From Craurococcus roseus (GTDB lineage: Bacteria > Pseudomonadota > Alphaproteobacteria > Acetobacterales > Acetobacteraceae): a stretch of DNA of 64,000 bases. Shown here in pieces: positions 52,831 through 61,391 of this stretch (positions are counted from its first letter, which is position 1; the number at the start of each line of letters is the position of its first letter). The notes below the pieces were generated by a model. That model made no database searches. It had not been told where the DNA came from and worked only from the letters and a program-made list of their open reading frames with translations. The translations under genes were made by a program, and so were the position numbers. Location of the stretch: contig NZ_BAAAFZ010000072.1 of the NCBI RefSeq assembly GCF_039523795.1, forward strand, positions 1-64,000, read 5' to 3'.

Positions 52831-54069
52831 ATGGACATCTCCCATACATCCGTCGCTGGCCAGGCCGACGCCCGTGCCCCGCTGGCCGGGTTCCGCATCC
52901 TCGAACTCGGCCACTACGTCGCCGCCCCTTTCGCCACCCGGCTCCTCGCCGACCTCGGCGCCGAGGTGATCAAGGTGGAGCCGCCGGCGGGCGACCCGGT
53001 GCGGCAGTGGGGGGCCCGCTACAAGGGGTCCGCTCCCTGGTGGAGCGTGCACGCGCGCAACAAGCGCTGCATCTCGCTGGACCTGAAGAAGCCCGGCGCG
53101 CGGGAAGTGGTGCTGGACCTCGTCCGCGGCTGCGACGCGCTGGTCGAGAACTACCGGCCCGGGCAGTTGGCGAAGCTGGGGTTGGGCGAGGAGGCGCTGC
53201 GCGCCGCGCGCCCCGACTTGGTCATCGCCCGCATCTCCGGCTACGGACAGGACGGGCCGGACCGCGACAAGGCGGCCTTCGGCGTGATCGGCGAGGCTAT
53301 CGGCGGCCTGCGCCACCTGACGAACCACGCCCCCGGCACGACGGACCTGCCGCCCGTTCGCGTCGGCGTCTCCATCGGGGACTCGGTCGCGGGCATCTAC
53401 GCCGCGCTCGGCGTCGTCGCGGCGCTGCTGCGGCGGGCGCGGACCGGCGCGGGCGGGGACATCGACGTCGCGCTGACGGAATCCGTTTTCTCCCTGCTGG
53501 AAGGCGCGCTGCCGGAATACGGCACGCTCGGCACGGTGCGGCAGCCGACGGGCGGCGCCATCGCGACCGCGGCGCCTTCCAACGCTTACCGCTCGCGCGA
53601 CGGGATCTGGGTGCTCATCGCGGGCAACTCCGACCCGCTGTGGCGCAAGCTCGCCGGGCTGATGGGACGGCCGGACCTCGCGGAAGATCCGCGCTTCGTC
53701 GGCAACCAGCATCGCGTGGCGAACGCACGCGAGTTGGACGGCCTGATCAACGCCTGGACCGGCACGCTCGACGCCGAGGCGCTGGAGACGGCGCTGCGCG
53801 AGGCGAACATCCCGCACACGCGGGTCTTCACCGTGGCCGACATCGCCGCCGACCCGCAGATGCGCGCCCGCGGCATGGTGCAGGAGGTGGAGGACGGCCT
53901 GCTCGGACCGATCCTGCACCCGGGCGTGGTGCCGCGCGTGGACGGCGTGCCGAACGCGCCGCGCTCCACCGGCCCGGCGGTCGGCGCCGACAACGACGCG
54001 GTGCTCGGCGAGATGCTGGGCTACGAACCCGCCCACATCGCGGCGCTGCGCGAGGGGGGCGTGCTGTGA
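52831..54069 (+). CDS. CaiB/BaiF-type (class III) CoA-transferase
   Basis: The 412-residue protein has class III signatures: LAGFRILELGHYVAAPFATRLLADLGAEVIKVEPPAGDPVRQWG, NKRCISLDLKKPGAREVV, DALVENYRPG, and the catalytic Asp in VSIGDSVAGIYAALG. It transfers CoA between acyl-CoA and a free carboxylic acid in the cytoplasm. GGAGGA precedes the ATG. The stop overlaps the GTG start of the lyase gene, so activation and cleavage are coupled. Related enzymes use succinyl-CoA with citramalate, glutarate or HMG as acceptor. Confidence 0.92.
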   Translation: MDISHTSVAGQADARAPLAGFRILELGHYVAAPFATRLLADLGAEVIKVEPPAGDPVRQWGARYKGSAPWWSVHARNKRCISLDLKKPGAREVVLDLVRGCDALVENYRPGQLAKLGLGEEALRAARPDLVIARISGYGQDGPDRDKAAFGVIGEAIGGLRHLTNHAPGTTDLPPVRVGVSIGDSVAGIYAALGVVAALLRRARTGAGGDIDVALTESVFSLLEGALPEYGTLGTVRQPTGGAIATAAPSNAYRSRDGIWVLIAGNSDPLWRKLAGLMGRPDLAEDPRFVGNQHRVANARELDGLINAWTGTLDAEALETALREANIPHTRVFTVADIAADPQMRARGMVQEVEDGLLGPILHPGVVPRVDGVPNAPRSTGPAVGADNDAVLGEMLGYEPAHIAALREGGVL

Positions 54070-54968
54070 GGGCGACGCTCGTCGAGGTCGCCCCGCGCGA
54101 CGGCTTCCAACCCATCGGCCCCTTCATACCGACGGAGGAGAAGGTCGCCTTCGTCGAGGACGCCCACGCCGCGGGCCTGCGGCGGATCGAGATCGGGTCC
54201 TTCGTCAACCCGAAAGCCGTCCCGCAGCTCCGCGACACAGGCGAGGTCCTGCGCCGCACGGCGCGCCTGGACGGCCTCGACGCGCAGGTGCTGGTCCCGA
54301 ACGCGCGGGGCGTCGCGCTCGCGCTGGAGGCGGGCGCCCGCCACCTGGCCTACGTCGTCTCGGCGTCGGAAGCGCACAACCGCTCGAACGTGCGCCGCGA
54401 CGTCGCCGCCTCTGTCCGCGACTACGGCGAGATCGTCGCGGGCCTGCCCGCGGGCGTGAAGGTCCGGCTGAACCTCGCGACCTCCTTCGACTGCCCCTTC
54501 GACGGGCGGGTGGAGGAGGATCTCGTGCTCTCGCGCCTCGACGGACTGCTGGCGCACCGCGAGGACGTGGAGGTCGGGCTGTGCGACACCACGGGCCGCG
54601 CGGACCCCAACCACGTCTTCTCCCTCGTTTTGAAATGCCTCGCGCGCTTCGAGGGGCGGACGCGCTGGGCCTTCCACGGCCACGACACCTACGGCCTTGG
54701 CCTTGCGAACGTCGCGGCGGCGTGGCGCGCGGGGATCGCGGTCTTCGACGCGGCCTTCGGCGGCCTCGGCGGCTGCCCCTTCGCGCCCGGCGCCACCGGC
54801 AACGTCGCAACGGAGGACGTGGCTTGGATGTTCCGGCGCATGGGGGTGGCGACGGGGGTGGGTCTCGAAGCGCTCGTCGCGGTCGCGGCGCGGGCGGCGG
54901 CGCTGCCCGGCGCCGCGCCGGGCGGCCGGGTGCGGGCGGCGCTGGCGGGGATCTGCGCGGCATCGTGA
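54066..54968 (+). CDS. HMG-CoA lyase-like enzyme
   Basis: The 300-residue TIM-barrel protein starts at a GTG overlapping the CoA-transferase stop (VRATLVEVAPRDGFQPIGPFIPTEEKVAF). It carries the metal/substrate Arg-Asp in APRDG, the metal-binding FHGHDTYGLGLAN histidines and the catalytic Cys loop GLGGCPFAPGATGNVATED. It should cleave a 3-hydroxy-3-substituted glutaryl-CoA type thioester by retro-Claisen reaction. HMG-CoA, citramalyl-CoA-like or citryl-CoA-like substrates are all possible. It works directly after the CoA-transferase. Confidence 0.9.
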   Translation: MRATLVEVAPRDGFQPIGPFIPTEEKVAFVEDAHAAGLRRIEIGSFVNPKAVPQLRDTGEVLRRTARLDGLDAQVLVPNARGVALALEAGARHLAYVVSASEAHNRSNVRRDVAASVRDYGEIVAGLPAGVKVRLNLATSFDCPFDGRVEEDLVLSRLDGLLAHREDVEVGLCDTTGRADPNHVFSLVLKCLARFEGRTRWAFHGHDTYGLGLANVAAAWRAGIAVFDAAFGGLGGCPFAPGATGNVATEDVAWMFRRMGVATGVGLEALVAVAARAAALPGAAPGGRVRAALAGICAAS

Positions 54969-54992
54969 ACGCGGGCCGCGGGCGGCGCGGCG

Positions 54993-55114
54993 GGCAGGTT
55001 TCCCGAACGAGATGGCAGTCCCCTGAGGGGTCGGGAGGCGACGGCCGATGACCGTGCGCGTCGCCCTCAACGGCCGGTCGCCGCGAAACCTGCCTTGCCG
55101 CATCGCGTATGGCG
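54993..55114 (+). promoter_or_regulatory. Regulatory region before the aconitase gene: shared block plus inverted half-copy
   Basis: 55081-55100 repeats exactly the 20-bp block found at 52741 and continues into TTGCC-N11-GGCG (55095-55114). A reverse copy of its GAAACCTGCC part lies at 54993-55002 (GGCAGGTTTC). Two sites on opposite strands about 80 bp apart could allow looping by a LysR tetramer. The dyad ends 75 bases before the aconitase ATG. Confidence 0.55.
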
Positions 55115-55189
55115 ATGCGCCGTGTCTCGTGGTGAAGGATACGGCAACGAGAGGCCGCGAGGCGGCCCGACCGGAGGACTACGCTGCCC

Positions 55190-57136
55190 ATGGCGCTGAA
55201 CCTGACCCAGAAGCTCATCCGCTCGCGCGTCGTCGAGGGCGACCCGGTCCCGGGCGCGGAGATCGCGCTGAAGGTGGACCAGGTGCTCCTGCAGGACGTG
55301 CTCGGCGTCCTAGCGATGCTCGAGTTCGAGGCGATGGGGCTCGACAGAGTGCGCGTCGGCCTCGCCGCGCAGTACGTGGACCACAACCTGGTCCAGACCG
55401 ACCACATGAACGCGGACGAGCACCTGTTCCTCCGCTCGGCCTGCCAGCGCTTCGGGGTGTGGTACTCCCGCCCGGGCAACGGCATCTCCCACCCCGTCCA
55501 CTTCGCCCGCTTCGGCAAGCCGGGCGACGTGCTCGTCGGCTCGGACAGCCACACACCGGCGGCGGGCGCGATGGGGATGCTCGCCTTCGGCGCGGGCGGC
55601 GCGGACGTGGCGCTGGCGATGGCGGGCGAGCCGCTGCGGCTGCGGATGCCCCGCGTGCGCGGCATCCGCCTCACCGGCGCGCTGCCGGACTGGGTGAGCG
55701 CGAAGGACGTGGTCCTCGCCATGCTGCGCCGGCACGGGACCGAAGGCGGGGTGGGCTGGATCTTCGAGTACCACGGCCCCGGCCTCGCCTGTCTCTCGGC
55801 GATGGACCGCCACGTGATCGCCAACATGGGCGCGGAGATGGGCTGCACGACGACCGTCTTCCCCGCCGACGACGCAGTGCGCGATTACCTCCGTTCCGAG
55901 GGGCGCGAGGGCGACTTCACCGCGTTCACCGCCGACCCCGGCGCGGCCTACGACGCGGAGGAGGAAATCGACCTTTCCGCGTTGGAGCCGCTGATCGCGC
56001 TCCCGTCTTCGCCCGGCAACGTCGTCTCGGTGCGGGAGGCGGCGGGCCGCGAGATCTACCAGGCCTACATCGGGTCCTCCGCCAATCCGGGCTACCGGGA
56101 CTTCGCGGTCGTCGCCCACACGGTCCGGGGCCGCGTCGCGCACGACCGCGTTTCGCTCGACATCAATCCGTCCTCCCGGCAGGTGCTGGAGAACCTCGCG
56201 GCGGAGGGGCTGGTGGGCGACCTCGTCGCGGCGGGCGCGCGGCTGCACCAGGCCGGCTGCAACGGCTGCATCGGCATGGGACAGGCGCCAGCGACCGGTC
56301 GCATCTCGCTGCGCACCGTGCCGCGGAACTTCCCGGGCCGCTCCGGCACACGGGAGGACAGCGTCTACCTCTGCTCGCCCGAAACGGCAGCGGCTTCCGC
56401 GCTCACCGGCGTCATCACGGACCCGCGGACGCTCGGCATGCCCTACCCTCGGGTGGCGCCGCCCGCGAAGCCCAGGGTGAACGCCTCCATGCTCGTCCCG
56501 CCTCTGCCCGCGGCGGAGTCGAACGTCGTCCGGTTGGAGAAGACGGAGAACATCGCCTCCATCCCCGCCCTCGGCGCCGTGCCTGACACCCTCGTCCTGC
56601 CGGTCGCGCTGAAGGTGGGCGACGACATCTCGACCGACGACATCGTCCCGGCGGGCAACCGCGTCATGCCCTACTGGAGCAACATCCCCCGTCTCTGCGG
56701 CTTCATGTACGGGGGGGTGGACGCGGAGTACCCGACGCGCGCCCGCGCCGCGCTCGCCGCGGGCGGCCACGCAATCGTGGCGGGCAACAATTACGGCCAG
56801 GGGTCGAGCCGGGAGAACGCGGCCCTCGCCCCGCGCCACCTCGGGCTGCGCGTCGTCCTTGCGCGCTCCTTCGCACGCATTCACTGGCAGAACCTGATCA
56901 ACTTCGGCGTCGTGCCGCTGACCTTCGCGGACCCGGCGGACCACGACCGGCTGACGAGGGGCGAGACGCTGCGCTTCGAGGGGCTGCACGCGGCCCTCCG
57001 CGCAGGGCCCGAGGTGGCGGCGACGCGCGCGGACGGCACGACGGTCCGGCTGCGGCACGCCCTCTCGCCCCGGCAGGTCGAACTCCTGCTCGCGGGCGGC
57101 GTAATAAACTGGCTGCGCGATCGGCTCGCGGCCTGA
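55190..57136 (+). CDS. Aconitase family hydratase (short form, 648 aa)
   Basis: The protein has the aconitase core in one chain: VDHNLVQTDHMNADEHLFLRS, GDVLVGSDSHTPAAGAMGMLA, the iron-sulfur Cys in MGCTTTVFP and in GCNGCIGMGQAPATGR, and a swivel domain with VGDDISTDDIVPAGNR and GNNYGQGSSRENAALAPRHLG. At 648 residues it is the short aconitase/homoaconitase type, not the 900-residue AcnA. It hydrates or dehydrates a tricarboxylate such as citrate/aconitate or a homologue. It shares the LysR-type site with the CoA-transferase gene and is followed by a TctC receptor gene. Confidence 0.92.
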   Translation: MALNLTQKLIRSRVVEGDPVPGAEIALKVDQVLLQDVLGVLAMLEFEAMGLDRVRVGLAAQYVDHNLVQTDHMNADEHLFLRSACQRFGVWYSRPGNGISHPVHFARFGKPGDVLVGSDSHTPAAGAMGMLAFGAGGADVALAMAGEPLRLRMPRVRGIRLTGALPDWVSAKDVVLAMLRRHGTEGGVGWIFEYHGPGLACLSAMDRHVIANMGAEMGCTTTVFPADDAVRDYLRSEGREGDFTAFTADPGAAYDAEEEIDLSALEPLIALPSSPGNVVSVREAAGREIYQAYIGSSANPGYRDFAVVAHTVRGRVAHDRVSLDINPSSRQVLENLAAEGLVGDLVAAGARLHQAGCNGCIGMGQAPATGRISLRTVPRNFPGRSGTREDSVYLCSPETAAASALTGVITDPRTLGMPYPRVAPPAKPRVNASMLVPPLPAAESNVVRLEKTENIASIPALGAVPDTLVLPVALKVGDDISTDDIVPAGNRVMPYWSNIPRLCGFMYGGVDAEYPTRARAALAAGGHAIVAGNNYGQGSSRENAALAPRHLGLRVVLARSFARIHWQNLINFGVVPLTFADPADHDRLTRGETLRFEGLHAALRAGPEVAATRADGTTVRLRHALSPRQVELLLAGGVINWLRDRLAA

Positions 57137-57159
57137 CGGTCCACAGGGAGGAGAAGAAG

Positions 57160-58152
57160 GTGGCGTTGGACATCACCCGCCGCGGCATCGCCCGCCTGCT
57201 CGGCCTCGGGGCGGCGACCGCCGTCCCGTTCGCCGCCCGCGCTCAAGGCGCGTGGCCGAACCGCCCGGTGCGGCTGGTCGTGCCATTCGGCCCCGGCGGC
57301 GCGGCGGACACGCTGGCCCGCGTCGTCGCCCAGCCCTTCCCGCAGGCCGCCGGTGGCGGTTCGCTCGTCGTCGAGAACCGCTCGGGCGGCGGCGGAACCA
57401 TCGGGGGCGGCGCGGTCGCAACGGCCCGACCGGACGGCTACAACCTCATGGTCGCGGACATGGGGCCGAACGCGGTCGGGAAGGAGCTCATCCCCGCGCT
57501 CTCCTACGACCCGCTCCGCGCCTTCACGCCGATCGTCCACCTCGTGAACCTGCCCCTCGTGCTCATCACGCGCGCCGACCTCGGCGCGGACGACGTGGCA
57601 GCGCTCGTCGCGCTGGCGAAGTCGCGCCGCCAGCCCCTGACCTACGCGGCCCCCTCCGTCGGCCACCCGACGCACCTCGCGGACGAGCTGTTCCTGTCGC
57701 AGTCCGGCGCGCGGTCGGAAGCGGTGCAGTACCGCAGCGGGGCCGAGGTGCTGCGCTCCCTCGTGGCGAAGGAAACGGACTGGGCGATCATCTCCGTCTC
57801 CTCCGCCCTGCCCTTCGTCCAGGAGGGCAAGGTCAAGGCGTTGGGCGTCGCGAACCCCGCGCCGATCGCGGCGCTTCCGGGCGTGCCGCCCATCGCCGCG
57901 ACGCTGTCGGGCTTTGTGGCGACGACGTGGCACGGCATCGCCGGCCCGGCGGGCATGGCGCCCGACTTCGTCCTGCGGATCAACGAAGTGTTCAACGCCA
58001 TCATCGGCCGGCCGGAGGTGCAAGAGAACCTGGCCCGGACGCAGGGCGCCGAGTTCGTCGGCGGCACGCCCGAAGCCTTCGCGGCCTTCATTCGGCGCGA
58101 GGCCGAGCGGTGGATCCCGATCATCCGGTCCGCGAACATCAAGGCCGAGTAG
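57160..58152 (+). CDS. Tripartite tricarboxylate transporter substrate-binding protein (TctC/Bug family)
   Basis: The 330-residue protein has a twin-arginine-like signal (TRRGIARLLGLGAATAVPFAARAQ) and Bug-family motifs: WPNRPVRLVVPFGPGGAADTLARVVA, VVENRSGGGGTIGGGAVA, ARPDGYNLMVADMG and the C-terminal RREAERWIPIIRSANIKAE. Bug proteins bind carboxylates in the periplasm. It starts at a GTG with GGGAGGAG upstream, 23 bases after the aconitase stop. No TctA or TctB gene is present, so it is an orphan receptor that must use a permease encoded elsewhere. Confidence 0.92.
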   Translation: MALDITRRGIARLLGLGAATAVPFAARAQGAWPNRPVRLVVPFGPGGAADTLARVVAQPFPQAAGGGSLVVENRSGGGGTIGGGAVATARPDGYNLMVADMGPNAVGKELIPALSYDPLRAFTPIVHLVNLPLVLITRADLGADDVAALVALAKSRRQPLTYAAPSVGHPTHLADELFLSQSGARSEAVQYRSGAEVLRSLVAKETDWAIISVSSALPFVQEGKVKALGVANPAPIAALPGVPPIAATLSGFVATTWHGIAGPAGMAPDFVLRINEVFNAIIGRPEVQENLARTQGAEFVGGTPEAFAAFIRREAERWIPIIRSANIKAE

Positions 58153-58230
58153 GCGGAGGAGGCTTTGGTGCATCCGGGTTGCGGCTTCCACCAGGATGGG
58201 CTCGGCTCGACACCGCAGGGGAGCATCGGG

Positions 58231-58530
58231 GTGACGGCGGTGGCGGGTCGGGGTCGGAGACGCGGGCGTGCGCGCTACGCGGTGCGGGACCGGGCCGCCT
58301 ACGACCGGGCGCTCGCGCGCCGCGGTGCCATCACCGTTTGGGTCTCGCCCGACGCGGCCGCTTGGTGGCGGGCGCTGGCGGGGCGCCACACCTTCTCGGA
58401 CGCCGCCATCGCTGCGGCGCTCACGGTCAGGGCCGTGTACCGGCTGGCGCTGCGGCAGGCGGAGGGCTTGGTCGGCCCCATCTCCGCGCTGCCCGGCTTG
58501 GCGCTGACCGTCCCGCCGTCCTCAGGTCGG
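58231..58530 (+). pseudogene. IS5-family transposase N-terminal fragment
   Basis: From a GTG at 58231 the frame reads GRRRGRARYAVRDRAAYDRALARRGAITVWVSPDAAAWWRALAGRHTFSDAAIAAALTVRAVYRLALRQAEGLVGPISALPGLALTVPP. This is the N-terminal domain of IS5-type DDE transposases. The catalytic part is missing and the frame drifts into unrelated sequence after about 58530. It marks an old insertion between the TctC gene and the XRE regulator and may explain why the TctC cluster ends abruptly. Confidence 0.7.
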
Positions 58531-58664
58531 GGCGGGAGCGCTCTGGACAGAGGCACGGCCCGAAGTTTTCCCGCGTCGTCCGGGCGTGATTTCTTCCCCA
58601 AGTCCCGAGCGCCGCCATCGCCTCCTGCGCGACCGATCGCCGGAAGGCGCTGCGCCCTTCCGAG

Positions 58665-59297
58665 TCAGTAGAAGGGAGGCGTCAACGCCCACAACACCAA
58701 GGCGCGCGACGCTCCCGCGTTGCCGAAGCGGTGCGGCTTGCTGCTGGCGAAGCGGAAGGCGTCGCCGGCCTCAAGGGTCGCGGTCTCGCCGTCAACCTCC
58801 AGCCACAGGGCGCCCTCGAGCACCACGCCCGCGTCTTCGCCGGCGTGCGTGTAGGAGGTCGGGCCCGACGACCCGCCCGGCTGCACCGTGACCAGCAGGA
58901 GCTCGATGGCACCCTCCCCCGGCGGCGCGAGCAGCTCCTTGGTGATCCCCTCGTCGCCGAAGGCCACGCTGCGCCGGTGCGGGCGCCGCAGCACCCATGC
59001 CGGGCCCGGACCCGCCGCGCGCGGCGGGTCGAACAGCCAGCCCACGGGCACCTCCAGCGCCTCGGCGACGCGCAGCAGGCTGCGGAGCGACGGCGACGCG
59101 ACGCCGCGCTCGATCTGGCTCAGCATGCCGACGGAGACGCCCGAAGCCCCGGACAGGTCCTGCAGCGTCAGCCGGCGCTGGCGCCGGAGCCGCCGCAGAG
59201 CGGAGCCGACCTCTGGACTGGCCGCCGATCGCGCCGGGGTTGCAGCCTGCCTGCGCTTCCTCTCGCCATCCTGAAAATCAGTGCCGATTCTTTTCAA
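58665..59297 (-). CDS. XRE-type regulator with C-terminal cupin domain
   Basis: The protein has a lambda-repressor-like HTH (SALRRLRRQRRLTLQDLSGASGVSVGMLSQIERGVASPSLRSLLRVAEALEVPVGWLF) and a cupin_2 domain (GAIELLLVTVQPGG, THAGEDAGVVLEGALWLEVDGETATLEAGDAFRFASSKPHRFGN). Such MmsR/PuuR-like repressors control amine and amino-acid use. It is divergent from hyuA with about 80 bp between starts and is the likely regulator of hyuAB and the oxidoreductase. No ATG occurs in frame; a TTG at 59297 gives 210 residues, so the exact start is uncertain. Confidence 0.82.
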   Translation of the reverse strand: MKRIGTDFQDGERKRRQAATPARSAASPEVGSALRRLRRQRRLTLQDLSGASGVSVGMLSQIERGVASPSLRSLLRVAEALEVPVGWLFDPPRAAGPGPAWVLRRPHRRSVAFGDEGITKELLAPPGEGAIELLLVTVQPGGSSGPTSYTHAGEDAGVVLEGALWLEVDGETATLEAGDAFRFASSKPHRFGNAGASRALVLWALTPPFY

Positions 59298-59378
59298 CGC
59301 GGTTGCACCCGTCGGCGTCGGCGCTAGGCTAGCCGCAACTCGAGCCGATCGGGAAGCGCGGATGCGACGGTACCGGGC

Positions 59379-61391
59379 ATGCGGGTAGGGATAGAAGTCG
59401 GCGGCACCTTCACCGACCTCGTCGCCGTCAGCGGCGGCGGTGTCGGCGTCGCCAAGGTCCCGAGCACGCCGCGCAGCCCGGACGTCGGCGCCTTCGGCGC
59501 CTTGTCGGTCGCCGGCATCGCCCCCTCGGACGTGTCCGACCTGGTGCACGGCTCGACCGTCGCCACCAACGCGATCCTGGAGCGGCGGGGCGCCCGCGTC
59601 GCCTCCGTCGCCACCGCCGGCTTCCGCGACATCCTCTTCCTCCAGCGCCACGACCGGCGGAGCATCTACGACCTCCGCTACCGCAAGCCGGCGCCGCCGG
59701 TGCGCCGCCGCGACTGCTTCGAGGTGGCGGAGCGGCTCGACGCCTCTGGCGCCGTGCTGGCCCCGCTCGACGAGGCGGCGGTGGCGCGCGACCTGGTCCC
59801 GGCCCTCGCCGCCGGCGGCTACGAGGCCGTGGCGATCTGCCTGCTGTCCGCCTACGCCTCCGGCGCGCACGAGGCGCGGCTGCGCGACCTCCTCGCCGCG
59901 GCCCTGCCGGGGCTGCGGGTCGCGTGCAGCCACGAGGTCGCGCCGGAGTTCCGCGAGTGGGAGCGCGCGTCCACCACCGCGCTCTCGGCCTACGTGCAGC
60001 CGGTGATCGACGGCTACCTCGACCGCTTCGAGGCGGCGCTCGGCCGCGCGGGCTTCGCCGGGCGCTTCAGCGTCATGCAGTCGAACGGCGGCCGGCTGCC
60101 CGCCGCGGCGATGCGCCGCAGCGCGATCACCGCGCTCTTCAGCGGCCCGGCCGCCGGTGTTGTGGGCGCGGTGCGGCAGGCGGCGCGCTCGGGCCGGGGC
60201 GACCTCATAACCTTCGACATGGGCGGCACCTCCACCGACGTCTCGCTGGTGCGCGGCGGCGAGCCGTCGCTGGCGCCCGAGACCGAGGTGGACGGGCTGC
60301 CCATCCGCACGCCGGTGCTGGACATCGTCTCGGTGGGCGCGGGCGGCGGCAGCCTGGTCTGGATCGACGACGGCGGCATGCTGCGCGTCGGCCCGCGCAG
60401 CGCCGGCGCCGAACCCGGCCCGGCCTGCTACGGCCGCGGCGGCTCGCTGCCGACGGTGACGGACGCGCACGTGGTGCGCGGCACCATCCGGCCGGACGCC
60501 TTTCTCGGCGGGGCCATGCGGCTGGACGCCGGGGCGGCCCACCGCGCCTTCGCGGAGGTGGCGGCCCGCCTCGGCACCGACGTGGCTGGGGCCGCGGCGG
60601 CGGCCATCAGGCTCGCGGTCGCCAACATCGTGCGCGCCATCCAGCTCGTCTCCACCGAGCGGGGGCGCGACCCGCGCGACTGCGCGCTGCTGCCCTTCGG
60701 GGGCGCCGGGCCGCTGCTCGCCGCCGAGATCGCCGAGGAGCTCGGGCTGAGCGAGATCCTGGTGCCGCCCAACCCCGGCGTCGTCTCGGCGCTCGGCCTG
60801 CTCTCGGCGGACTACCTGAAGGTCTACGGCGCCACCCGGCGCATGCCGCTGGACGGCGACGCGCCGGACGCGCTGCGCCGCGCCCACGCCGCCTTGCGCG
60901 CCCAGGCGCTGGAGGAGTTCCGGGGCCTCGGGCTCGGCGACACCGTGGAGGACAGCCTGGAGGCCGACATGCGCTTCGTCGGCCAAGCCTTCGAGATCCC
61001 CGTCGCCGTCGAGACCGCCGGCCTCACCGCCGCTGGCCTGGCGGAGCGCTTCACCGAGGCCCACCGCCGAGTCTACCTCCACGGCGGCGAGCCCGGCCGC
61101 AGGGTCGAGGTGGTCGGCCTGCGCTACGGCGTGCGCCGCCGGCTCGACGCGCTGCCCGAGCCGCGGGAGCGCGCGTCCGGCCTGGCGAGGCCGCCCGAGG
61201 CCGAGGTGGCGCTGCCGGACGGGGGGCGCGCGCGGGCGCGGCTGGTGGACGCGGCCGCTCTGCCCGCCGGGGCGCCCCTGCACGGCCCCGCCCTCATCGA
61301 GGGCTACTCCTCGACCACCTGGGTGCCGCCGGGCTGGACCGCCGTCCGTGACGCGGCGCGCAACACGCTCCTGCGGAGGTCGGCGGCATGA
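59379..61391 (+). CDS. hyuA: Hydantoinase/oxoprolinase family protein, subunit A (HyuA)
   Basis: The 670-residue protein starts with the ATP-binding MRVGIEVGGTFTDLVAVSGG and has the HGSTVATNAILERRGA segment, the acetate-kinase-like core (ITFDMGGTSTDVSLVRGGEP, DIVSVGAGGGSLVWID, GPACYGRGGSLPTVTDAHVV) and the C-terminal HyuA domain (FVGQAFEIPV). With HyuB it forms an ATP-dependent cyclic-amide hydrolase of the N-methylhydantoinase/5-oxoprolinase/acetone-carboxylase group. The stop overlaps the hyuB start by four bases, so the subunits are coupled. Confidence 0.92.
   Translation: MRVGIEVGGTFTDLVAVSGGGVGVAKVPSTPRSPDVGAFGALSVAGIAPSDVSDLVHGSTVATNAILERRGARVASVATAGFRDILFLQRHDRRSIYDLRYRKPAPPVRRRDCFEVAERLDASGAVLAPLDEAAVARDLVPALAAGGYEAVAICLLSAYASGAHEARLRDLLAAALPGLRVACSHEVAPEFREWERASTTALSAYVQPVIDGYLDRFEAALGRAGFAGRFSVMQSNGGRLPAAAMRRSAITALFSGPAAGVVGAVRQAARSGRGDLITFDMGGTSTDVSLVRGGEPSLAPETEVDGLPIRTPVLDIVSVGAGGGSLVWIDDGGMLRVGPRSAGAEPGPACYGRGGSLPTVTDAHVVRGTIRPDAFLGGAMRLDAGAAHRAFAEVAARLGTDVAGAAAAAIRLAVANIVRAIQLVSTERGRDPRDCALLPFGGAGPLLAAEIAEELGLSEILVPPNPGVVSALGLLSADYLKVYGATRRMPLDGDAPDALRRAHAALRAQALEEFRGLGLGDTVEDSLEADMRFVGQAFEIPVAVETAGLTAAGLAERFTEAHRRVYLHGGEPGRRVEVVGLRYGVRRRLDALPEPRERASGLARPPEAEVALPDGGRARARLVDAAALPAGAPLHGPALIEGYSSTTWVPPGWTAVRDAARNTLLRRSAA

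Noticed and set aside
51351..54968. A 1205-codon plus-strand frame
   Set aside because: Only the last 300 codons (from GTG 54066) are a recognisable protein, the HMG-CoA-lyase-like enzyme; the rest is out of frame with the LysR and CoA-transferase genes.
57641..58226. Minus-strand frames opposite the TctC gene
   Set aside because: They mirror the TctC coding sequence and lack any domain or ribosome site.
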